Assembly: GCA_963682175.1 (NCBI GenBank)
Contig: OY821772.1
Span: 46,150,925 to 46,214,924, forward strand
Length of the DNA: 64,000 nt
Direction of reading: 5' to 3'
Origin: Triglochin maritima
Lineage: Eukaryota > Streptophyta > Magnoliopsida > Alismatales > Juncaginaceae
This document shows, piece by piece, positions 1 through 13,221 of the stretch (positions are counted from its first letter, which is position 1; each line of letters opens with the position of its first letter). A program made the translations under genes and the position numbers. The notes beneath the pieces are model-generated. The model did no database searches. It saw nothing but the letters and a program-made list of their open reading frames with translations, and was not told where the DNA came from.

Positions 1-179
1 AATAACAGTAACTTTTGTTATTGGATGAAACATATGGACGACTAAGATCAACTTCGCATCATTCTTCATGATGACTTTGATTGAAGAGGTTATATGCACA
101 CTCTTACTTGTTTCTTTATATAGCGATCTTTTCAAAATTGTATAGTGCATCTTTTGATTCTTGTCATCATATTATATAT

Positions 180-2015
180 TTTGTCATATTAGTCCTTCAG
201 GGACTCCCATATACTTACCAATAGTAAGTGACTTATAAAATTTTAAAGACACAACATATCTTATATGCATATCATATTGATCATGTAACATAACTTATTA
301 TCAATATTACGAGAAAATGAGTAACATCACGATGGATGTTGGGTCCTGCGAATACCCTTATATTACTCCTCGCTTTATAATGTATCACATGTTTTTCTGA
401 TTTCTATTTTTATCCTTCAGGGATATAATTTCAGAAATCAGGACTACAGGTCCAAATAGTATATTTATTCAGCAAGTTTATTATATATTGTTCGCCTTCG
501 TTTGTTTTTATCAAATACGAATGCTTCTGGCATTCTTATAATATCATAGGTTTTGGATCCATTTTTCTTTTCTTGAGATAGCATGCTATTAACAAGGCGA
601 ATGAATTGTCGACAATAATTTTAATAATAATTTAATATCTCTCGTATCAACATATATAGTTGATTGCAAGTTTTACGTCAATAATAATCAAATCCTCATC
701 GTTTCCCAAAATTTTAGGATTTGACCGTTCTGTATCCCCATAATTTCATTAATCTTTTGTTTAGCAGCTGCATGTATTTTTACGGGTTTATATTCTTCAG
801 GAATAACCTCTTCAGGTGGTGCAATGAGAGTGACTAACTTTTATTTTATTTCCACAAATAATATATGTTTTGGTTCACGCTTCTGGCGTTGGATGAGCTC
901 AAATATATTTTATCATGTGGAGATCTTCACTTTATATTATGTTATTTATGTCTAGTAATATAAGGTGTAGTCACTCTTTTGTGATCAATACAAATGTATG
1001 ACAATTACTTGCAAGATATTGCAAGATAATGATTTTATGAACTTCAGGTTCAACCATACTTGTACGTATATTTTCTTATGAACTTCAGGTTCAATATAGT
1101 ACAATTTCTTAATATTCTTTAAGCTTCTAGCTTCTCTCCCTAATGCCAGAAAATGTACATCCTATATATATGATTATTATATTGGACAATAAAACTTAGC
1201 CCTTCAGAAGCTTTAAATCGCAGGAGGGAAACAATTTATTCATTATTGTACAAGTAAAGTAGGGGAAGATTCATAACATGATGTATATCAACCATAAAAA
1301 TTAATGAATAATATTAGCAGGTATATATGCACATTAATGTATCATGTATAAATTTTAAGATCCCATAGTGATCAATATTGAGAGATATTTTAAAAACAGG
1401 GGGACTCTCATTTTGTTGTGCAAATCGGTCGACAAATTTGACCTCATTTTGGTCGTGATAGAAGTCAACAAATTTATCTAAAACTTTACAAACACAATAT
1501 CAATGATGACATCGATAATTAATATAAGAGATGATTTTATTAGGCACTTCTGGGCAAGTTTCATCTCTTTGATGTCATCTTTATTTCATACTTCTTATTT
1601 ACACAAAATTTAGTGCACTGCTTATGCTCTTGTTTTCACGATACTTTGTAATGTGTGTTTCCGACACACCAAGAAATGTATCGTGATTTTCCAAAAACTC
1701 TCATGACCATCAATTATCGGTGATGCATAACTCAAAATGGTATTGAGTCATTAATTTGTAAAGTGATCAATATAATATATATTTTTCTTTTACCACTAAT
1801 CTCTGTATATCTATGAACTTCTGGTCATAGGGTGTTATTTAGAGATCGACGTGCATTTTTACTCAATTAGCTATTTGCACGTCGTTTAGATAGACATACG
1901 AATCCTTCAAGGATTATCATAAAATTTCATAACCCTCTTTAGATGAATGAGCTCTAAATATTTGTATAGTAGCATTTTATGAATATTAAGATATTCGCCT
2001 TCTGGGCAAATGCAT
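180..2015 (-). repeat. Array of short hairpins with a near-constant TTCWG loop
   Basis: About ten perfect or near-perfect short inverted repeats share a 5-nt loop (TTCAG, TTCTG, TTCTA or TTCAA on plus) but have different stems. Examples: AGTCC/GGACT at 191-205, TATCC/GGATA at 411-425, GAATGC/GCATTC at 519-535, TGAAC/GTTCA at 1038-1052 and again at 1079-1093, AAGC/GCTT at 1121-1133, AATCC/GGATT at 1901-1915. They are spread over the leader of the copia-like element. In its RNA (minus sense) the loops would read CTGAA or CAGAA. Confidence 0.6.
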
Positions 2016-3633
2016 ATCATTATTAATAACATTGATCACTTTGTAACATGGTGATTCAAATTCCACTATACTGTAGCACATTGTACTATATATATGCATC
2101 TATCAAGATGGATATTATGTGCTCACATACTTGAACCACAAGTAACAATCACATACTTGAACCACTTTACAAATACTATAATAATGAACATGGTACTGAG
2201 AATTCATATAACTTATACTGAGCAAGTGAATCAATACAAAGTTGAATGAGATATATATCATTCAACTTTAAAAGCACTATTAAATATGTAATTTTTTTTT
2301 CATGTTTTGTTGGATCGAGAAATCATGAAATTTTGATCAACAAGTCGATATTTTGTCCAACCACGAAAATAGACATGAGATTAAATCATAATACTTTTAA
2401 AATCATTTTAACAAATAGGATAGCACAAGAAAATCACAACCTCCATTTTGTCTTGATTTGATGCTTCTTTCTCTAGTCATTAATATTTTAAAAGACAATG
2501 AGTTGGGTTCAACATCCATAATCCATGATAAGACGTCATTTTTATCCATGATGTCAAGTATATAGTTAAAAGTCATAACTTGCAAGGATCAAAGCATAAT
2601 TGGTACATGCATGCAACTTATTACCTTCTTTTTTTCCTTCTATCGGTGCATACTAAATTAAACATCTAAAAAATGGAATATATTATAATGTACTTGAATC
2701 ATATGATAAACAAAAGTGCATATTACTAATTCCAAAAGCAACATATATTGATTGTATATATGTAGTCTAATTTATTTTATATATATACAAAATTGTCATG
2801 ATATATTCTATGCACCATGTGGGTAAATTAATTACCTCGTGATGAATAAATACACATTCAAGATGTATGTAAAATATCCATATATGTCTTTTAGATATAA
2901 ATGATGCATATCAACATATTAGCATGTAAATTATTAATATCTAGAAGAATCTCATCGTAACTGAATAAAAATCACAAGTATGGAAAATATATTGGACTAA
3001 TAAAAGTACTAACCAATATAAAACATTTTCTCACAAAAATTTAATATTTAACCAATGCTAAACCATGACATTAGATTTTATTTTATTTTGTCTTTTGAAC
3101 ATAATTTGTTGGGTAAAAAAACAACAATTATTGACTGATGCATCAATGTATTATAGCACATGACAGAATAACCAATAAAAAATTCATGAGTTTAAAAATG
3201 TATTTGTTGTGCAAGATTTAAATTAAGAACTAAATAATGTTTCCCCTCCAACATAAGCACATTAATATATTGACCAAAATAACAAAATAAAAATTCGAAA
3301 AATCATATAATCATGTCACAAAAAGATCTTATAAATCCTGATTTTTGTTGTTGTTGTAAAACACTAAGATATACCATTGTCTGAGATTCACACGTCCAAA
3401 AATATTTTTTATTTCATTTTTAGAGTATACATATACAACCCTCAATTGATTGAAAATGATTTCTTTATTAATCATGCAAAATGGAATCACATTTCTAATC
3501 TTTTTTTTATGATCAAAACAAACAATTTTTGACAGATAAACAGAAGAAATTATGTATGTCACATTGAGAATCAAAACATAGATTTGTTACCTTGTGACTT
3601 GAGTGACACCAAATGTTTTAGTCGGTAGTAAAA

Positions 3634-3650
3634 CTTTCGTGCTGATAACG
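3634..3650 (-). other. Primer-binding-site-like sequence
   Basis: It lies directly inside the LTR on the minus strand and reads CGTTATCAGCACGAAAG. Similar TTATCAGCACG sequences often follow the 5' LTR of plant copia-type elements. The priming tRNA cannot be named from this sequence alone. Confidence 0.45.
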
Positions 3651-3881
3651 TGTTATGAAATAAATATACATGAAACAAAGATGATAAAAGATTTGGGGGA
3701 GAATATTTGTAGTATTTCATCCATCTACCAAGTATTACAATGATCTTACAATGATCTCCTATTTATAGGCTATAAGAGGCAAATGAAAGGGTGTATGTTA
3801 CAAGAGTAATGAGAATATGAGAGTTTGATGGAGTTATGGGAGAAGAATGTGAAGGTGAAACATCCATGATGTTTCACAACA
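3651..3881 (-). repeat. Short LTR (5' LTR of the copia-like element)
   Basis: On the minus strand it starts TGTTGTGAAAC and ends TTTCATAACA, the TG...CA form with a short terminal inverted repeat (TGTT/AACA). It contains a TATA box (TATAAATA, read from 3767 to 3760), followed by a C-run and T-rich stretch as expected around an R/U5 region. If the element inserted normally, its target duplication would be the 5 bp at 3882-3886 (AGAAT on plus); the partner copy is outside the window. Confidence 0.6.
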
Positions 3882-5008
3882 AGAATCACTTTAATTCTTT
3901 AAAGAAACTGTCCAAAACTAGGCTGGTGAAAGGGCTTACCCGGTTATCTGGGTTACTTGATCCGGCCCAAGAGGAAACTTTGGAAATTATTCAGAGCAAA
4001 CAAATGATGGGAATATACAAAGCTCGAGATTGGCAGACACATGTCATCGCTATTGTCCACTACATTCTATCTGTAAGTTATGTCCTCTCGTAAAAGGAAA
4101 TTGGAAAGGTGGAGGGGCTGCACTGAGACATCATTATATCAAGTATGGAAGTCCATCATGGTAGTGTTTAATAACTGTCTCGGTATGGCTTGGATATTGG
4201 AATTTTGATAAAAGAAAGTAGCCCAGGCTTTCCAATGTCCATACCCTATCTCTGTAGAAAGCCCCCGTCAAGACGATAGGTGATAATACAGATTGACGAA
4301 CAAAAAAAAAGATGATTGAGGAAGACAGAAGCAATTAACTTAATTAAGATCATATTTGTCATCACAAACTTCATTGCGACATAATTGGAAACCAAACATA
4401 CGGGTGAAGCGAAACGTATATATTTCATCCACATGCACTAGCACACTGTTTTTCTTTTCTTTTTTTGACGGAAAGCACTGAGCAAATTGTGAGCTCTTGT
4501 CTTCACCAAACTACAACAAACGACCATAATTCATTGTTAGGTGGTTAGCAGCACTTGTCATTCGGAACAGCAACGTAATAGAAATGAAGTATTACATGTC
4601 AAAATAATGTCCAACATATACGTGTCTACTTGTGAGGAGGATATGCATATAATATTTCTCATGTGGTCCAATTTGGATTTTGAAAGCAATCTTAGCCTCT
4701 AGCAAACTAGGAAAGTGATAAGACGTCATAATTCCACTGGAGCAGTATTAACTATTTGATTGCACTTAGAAATGGGATCGATGGTTATGTTGCTTGTCTT
4801 TTTATACAACCAAAAATACACTACGAATAAGGTTCTTCTATGTTATGCATGTAAATTTCGACGACAGTTGGGGGAGAGATTTATAATTTATGTACAATGG
4901 TATTGGTACAGAAGAAGATCCACCGCATAAAATACTTTCTTTATGTCTTACCCAAGTTGGTATTGATACCAATTTTTGATGTGATTGATACTCATATGCA
5001 TTCTGTGA
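3882..5008. other. Intergenic DNA, no gene recognised
   Basis: No family, splice pattern or repeat boundary could be recognised here. Short open frames on both strands have no recognisable motif. The sequence is AT-rich like the rest of the intergenic DNA. Confidence 0.4.
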
Positions 5009-5595
5009 TACGGTTGTAAATAGATTGGGTAAAAACCGTTTAACCGTCCTAATCGAACAGACGAGTAAGGTCACTGGTTGTAAAAATCATAACCGTTTAA
5101 TAAATTGACAGATAAGGGTTGTGAATATCATAACTTTTTAATAAATGGACGGATAAAGTTACATGATTTAACCCGTCCGTTTAACCGCGAAACATAATGA
5201 ATATATATAATATTTTGCTATGTATATTATATACATATAATTGTTTGTATTGTGTGGATGTTTGATGTTGTTTTATATGAATTTGTTGATTTTTAGATTA
5301 TGAATTTTTGGAAGTTTTGATTATAAAATTATGGATGTAATGATGTTTTTAACATGTTTGACAAGTTTTATCCATTTAACCATTTACCCAATTCTTATAT
5401 CAATTTTAATATCAATTAAGTTTTAACCATATAATCATTTAACCGCCCAAAACCGTATAATTAAATTAAACGGGTAGATTCATGGGTAGAGGTAAAAATA
5501 AACTTGTTTCAAACCGAACCGCGAACAATTTAATTAGACGGGTAGGATCATGGATAAGCCTTATAACCATTCACGGACCGTCCATTTACAGCCTA
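5009..5595. mobile_element. hAT-type MITE-like repeat
   Basis: The left end (TACGGTTGTAAATAG) and the reverse complement of the right end (TAGGCTGTAAATGG) form imperfect terminal inverted repeats. The interior is AT-rich and rich in AACCG/TTTAACC runs, with no coding capacity. The ends resemble those of the MITE at 36087-36577. No convincing 8-bp target duplication was found, so the boundaries and the class are tentative. Confidence 0.4.
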
Positions 5596-8787
<3,192 letters not shown>

Positions 8788-8859
8788 TACATACTATATA
8801 TCCTTATTTTACTTTTATTAGTTTGTATACCATTTTACTTGCCAAATCGAAATTGTAAA

Positions 8860-9693
8860 TCCTATGAACTGCTTGCCTCTTCGAAGATTAAATCCTTGAT
8901 TATCATTTATCAGAAGAAGAAAAATGAATTATCTATTACTAATCCTTTGGTGAGCTACGGGAAGGGAGCAGCGGGCACGTTAATTATAAATTGTCTCTAG
9001 AACAATTATGTCAATTTGGGAAACTAAATATGCTTTTACTAACGGTTACTACTATATATTTATTAGTTCTAAAGTTGTTGAAAACTTGGAATACGAGACA
9101 GAACCTTATACCGATGGTCCTTAAATATATAATACAACAGGAAAAGAAAAGGCGCAATGGCCGACAACAGCATTAATCATATTTATCGTCGAGACATCGA
9201 AAATTCATTGGGCTACTCAAGTCATGTTCTACAGTATAAAATATTGAGAAGTGCTATATAAGCCTCATTTCAACTCAGACGCAAAAGGTGACAAATTCGT
9301 TTTTTTACCACTTTACCTGTATCACAATGACACGATCGTTCATATCCGCTTGACTTGTTCTTTTGGTGTAGTTTCCCCCACATTCTTATCCGCGCAACTC
9401 TGTCAAATGGGCACTGGGCAACTGGGCACCCATGAGAATGTTTAAATTATTGTCACAAATTGCTCAAAGAAAAGTCACAGGATTACAGTCTAAATAGTCA
9501 GATTCGAGAAAGGAATACTATAAATTAAAGAGATATGTCTGCTAACTCTCGGCTATTTAGTCAGTCAGAATCGTGAAAGACAGTATGCCCATGAAATTTA
9601 TCATAGATACGTAGAGCAATTTTATTGACACAAGTCACAAGGAACTTCTTAGACCCATTTCCACTTTTTGGTAAGACGGTGGAGATCAACTCC
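8860..9693. other. Intergenic DNA left of MULE-1
   Basis: No gene or repeat family was recognised. The stretch ends at the 8-bp target duplication of the Mutator-like element. Confidence 0.4.
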
Positions 9694-9702
9694 AAAAAGT
9701 AT

Positions 9703-9766
9703 GGGAACTACTAAACGTCGCCCCAAAACTACTTAAATCGTCCCTTGAAATGACCAAAGTGCCCTT
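9703..9766 (+). repeat. MULE-1 left terminal inverted repeat
   Basis: It begins GGGAACTACTAAACGTCGCC and runs on through a CTTAAATCGTCC block to GCCCTT. It pairs with the reverse complement of 16002-16065 with scattered mismatches. The CTTAAATCGTCC core is also present in both ends of MULE-2. Confidence 0.9.
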
Positions 9767-9858
9767 AACAATATATTTAATACCCATATCGTCCCGTGTC
9801 TATAAATTAGGCATACGGTCTTGTATATTCATAATTTATCTGTAAAAATACCACGAAA

Positions 9859-12800
9859 ATGTCTGGCGAAGGTGATGCATCCGGTCAGGTATGTCTGGCG
9901 CGGGGCAAATTTTGGGCCGGGCGTCTGCATTAGACGCCTCCCCCAAGGTGAGGGCGTCTGCGTAGGACGTCCTCCCCTTGGCCGAGGCGTCTAACGCAGA
10001 CGCCTACGCAATGGGAGAGGCGTCTTATGTAGACGTCCTCCCCTTGGGTAAGGCGTCTGTAGTAGACGCCCTTCCCTAGGGTCAGGCGTCCTACGCAGAC
10101 GCCTCACCCTTGGGAAGGGCGTTTAACTCAGACGCCCCTCCCATGGGGTAGGCGTTTAATACAGACGCCCGAATTTTTTTTGATTTTTTTAATTTCGATT
10201 TTATTTTTGTAGGTTCCGTTGGAAGATTTCAGTGGTGATGGAGTGGATTACAGTGAGTTATTTCAAACTACACAAATCTTTGAAACAATCGATGAAGCAT
10301 GTAAATGGGCCAAACAAGTAGCTATCGGAGCTGGGTTTTTTTTGGTCGTGTCGTCGTACAAAACAAGATCAGATAGTCGGATGGATTGTTATTTGAGATG
10401 CGACCGGCGAAATCAAATGGAGTCTCGGGATATGGATACTGCACTTCGAAGAAACACCAAAAGAAAGGGTTGCGGTTGCCGTTTCTTAATAAAAGTGGTG
10501 GAGCGACGAGATCGTGATGGATGGGTTGTGGTTTTTAATAGTGCTCACGGACATCACAACCACAGACTGGCAGTTTATCCAGAGGGTCATCGTCAAATTA
10601 GTGGTCTAAGTTCTGGGGTGAAGAAGATTGTTCGTGATATGACTGAGGCGCAAGCAAAACCACGGAACATCTTGAAGGCAGTAAAAGAAAAATTCCCGGA
10701 GGACAATCCAAATCAAAGCCATATTTATAATTTCAGAGATTACATGAGGAGGACAAAATCTGAAGACCGGAATCCCGTCTAGCAGTTTCTCTATCAAGCA
10801 GTGCAGTGTGAGTACTTACATTGGATTATGGCGGATTCAGAAACTGATGTCGTCACTCACGCTTTTTTGGCACATCCGACGTCAGTCCAGTTGTTGCGGA
10901 CATATCCTTTCGTTATCTGCATGGATTCGACTTACAAGACAAACAAGTATAAGATGCCTTTGTTCGAAATGATTGGGGTCACACCAACAAACATGAATTT
11001 CCTTATTGGATATGCGATTTTGATGGATGAAACTTACTCCAGTTATCTGTGGGTGATGGAGAAGTTGCGAGATCTGTTATTGGGGATTGTCAGCCCGACT
11101 GCAATAATAACAGACCGGGAGTTAGGCCTTATGCGACCAGTGAGAGAGGTATTTCCTGACTCTGCTCATTTACTCTGCACATGGCACATCAACAAAGACG
11201 TATTGAACTACGCATACCACGTATTCGGGAAAAATAAGCAGATGGCAGAGACTTTGAGGCGTGGAAGATGGAGGAAAATCATGCTTTCTACTTCAGAAGC
11301 CGAGTATGATAGAGCTGTGTATGCTCTGAAAGATTTGTATAGATCGTGGCCGGCTATCACGGAGTATCTGGACACCACGTGGTTGGTGCATAAAGAAAAG
11401 TTTGTGCTGAATTGGACGAACAAAGTCCTTCATTTTGGGAACACCACGAATTGTAGGGTCGAAAGTGCTCATTCGGCTCTAAAAGAGTGGATTTCTACAT
11501 CGACTGCAGCTCTGGACACTCTTTTCGAGCGCGTCAACGCGGCTATTGAAATGCAGCTGACGAATATTCGAAACGCTCTTGAAGACTCGAGACGGTGAAA
11601 TTTGACTAATTTCGAACATGCTCTATATCGTCACATAAATGGTCGAGTTTCGCATCACTGCTTGCAATTGCTGAGTCAGGAGGTGAAAAGAATGCAAGAG
11701 TTAGATGATGAAGTTGAATATCGTTGTGAGTGCGCTTTTCTGACTTCTCATGGGATACCTTGCGCATGTACCATCCGCGGATGTCTTGAATCAGACAACG
11801 GAATTTACTTAGAGCAGATTCATTCGTTCTGGAGGACACTTGTCATTGGGGAAGGAGCCGGGAACGCAGAGTTTGTGTCTCAGGCAGCTCAAGACGCCGA
11901 ACATTTTCGCAACCTGGTTGATGAGATTGCAGGAAGTGACCCCACCGTAATTCGATCTGCCTCTCGGGTTTTATTCGAGCAGCTACACCCCGAACATGCG
12001 AATTTGAGAGAGCCTGCAGAAAAAACAAAGCTACGAGGTCGACCAAGGGGAAAGTCGACACGACGGGACCCTAGTGCGTTTGAGTATGCAGAGCGAGGTA
12101 GTGGTCGATCTTCAAGTAGTGGGAGTAGAGGTCGTGGTCGTTCTTCCGGTAGTGGAAGCAAAGGTCGTGGTCGATCTTCTGGTTCTTCGTTTGTGAGGGG
12201 AGGATCAGGTATATCATCCCTATATTTATTGTTATTATAATTTTGTTATTTATTTCAGTAAATATGTATCTTTTGTTATTATATGTAACTGTATTTTTTG
12301 TTTATATTGTAGTGACTGGGCGGGCTGACGTAGACGACTTTCCATATGCGGATAGGATTCCAGGAATCATTATGTCATTCCTACACCAGTGGAATGATGT
12401 ACGTGCTGATGGAAACTGTGGATTTCGATGTGTCGCCGATGTTTTTCACGGTGGTGAAGACAATTGGCAACTCGCCCGTCGTTCGATTTCAAATGAGCTA
12501 GCTGCGAACCCATCTTTTTATGAGCACGTATACTACGACGGTGTGGCGCAGGCTCGTCACCGGATTAATTGGGGCGGGGGACCTTGTGGCGAGAATCACT
12601 ACATGGAGACGTGGACGGACTTGTTTCCCATTGCAAATTTTTACAAGTGTGCAGTTATGTTCTTCTCTCTCGGAAATGATGGTTCGTTGTACCTATGTCT
12701 TACAGTTCTACCTTGGGAGAGTCCACCTACCGTGACGAGACCGTGCAGAGAGTTGATTATTGCTCATTTAGGGAGTTACGCTCATTACATTCGTTTGGAT

Positions 12801-12932
12801 TTGAATGAGGGATTCCCCGTACCTCCTATAGCGACTCTGTGGTTTCAAGTACGAGATGAGAGTGTTATTGGATGGGAGCTGGAGTACCAAAATAGGATAG
12901 CATCTTGGCAACAATTATGTAATATGTTTTGA
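9859..12932 (+). pseudogene. FAR1-type DNA-binding / MULE transposase / OTU protease fusion, two in-frame stops
   Basis: Inferred exons are 9859-9888, 10213-12208 and 12313-12932; all junctions are GT-AG and keep one frame. Exon 2 encodes a FAR1/WRKY-GCM1-like zinc-binding region (cysteines around GCGCRF, then HGHHNH), a MULE transposase core (MDSTY and ITDRE as two likely catalytic acidic sites, then LLCTWH), a SWIM-like CxC...CAC cluster, and a Gly/Arg/Ser-rich tail. Exon 3 encodes an OTU-like cysteine protease domain with DGNCGFR (Asp, Cys) and AHYIRLDL (His). TAG at 10780-10782 and TGA at 11596-11598 interrupt exon 2; the related copy at 30-32 kb has CAG and a sense codon at these places, so they look like nonsense mutations. 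The short first exon is inferred from ATG position, donor site and the parallel with the PMD gene. The OTU part could remove ubiquitin-like tags; its substrate is unknown. Confidence 0.82.
9919..10171. repeat. GC-rich hairpin minisatellite in the first intron of the transposase gene
   Basis: Seven or so degenerate units of the form GGCGTCT...AGACGCC joined by CCCC-x-GGGG linkers lie between exon 1 and exon 2. Each unit is a small palindrome and adjacent units are partly inverted. GC content is far above the surrounding DNA. The same kind of array occupies the mirror-image intron at 15556-15812. Confidence 0.85.
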
Positions 12933-13221
12933 TATGTTTGTACCAATTATGTAATATGTTTTGATATGTTTGTACACTATATATTGTTGCTTTATTATGT
13001 AATATGTTTTGATATGTTTGCTTTATTTACATTATATATAATAGTACGATACGTTAGCAAACACAAATAAAAATAATAAGCGTATGACAAATAAGCAAAC
13101 ACAAATACAAATAATAAGCGTACGATATGTTAGCAAACACAAACACAAATACAAATAATAAGCGTACGACAGATAAACAAATATAAATGCAAATACTAAG
13201 AGTACGGTACAACAGATCAGC
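12933..13221. repeat. Short tandem repeats between the convergent MULE-1 genes
   Basis: A unit containing TAATATGTTTTGATATGTTT occurs three times between about 12914 and 13020, starting at the stop codon of the transposase-OTU gene. It is followed by repeated AATAATAAGCGTACGA-like and CAAACACAAATA-like segments up to the stop codon of the PMD gene. The region must hold both 3' ends. Confidence 0.7.

Larger units (their letters stand above)
1..3881 (-). mobile_element. 5' part of a decayed Ty1/copia-like LTR retrotransposon
   Basis: Read on the minus strand, a 231-bp LTR (3651-3881) is followed at once by a sequence of the kind (TTATCAGCACG) that often follows the 5' LTR in plant copia-type elements. 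About 3.6 kb of AT-rich leader without an open gag or pol frame then runs to the left edge. The leader holds a series of short hairpins with a near-constant loop, and a possible splice donor (CAAG/GTAAC) near 3588. The other LTR and any coding region would lie left of the window. The assignment to Ty1/copia is by overall look and is tentative; the LTR itself is well supported by its TGTTG...TAACA ends and internal TATA box. Confidence 0.55.

Noticed and set aside
3836..4093. 85-codon open frame MGEECEGETSMM...
   Set aside because: It begins inside the copia-like LTR and runs into flanking DNA; no domain is visible.
9919..10171. Possible CRISPR-like or satellite array
   Set aside because: Units are imperfect palindromes of variable spacing without unique spacers, inside a plant transposon intron.
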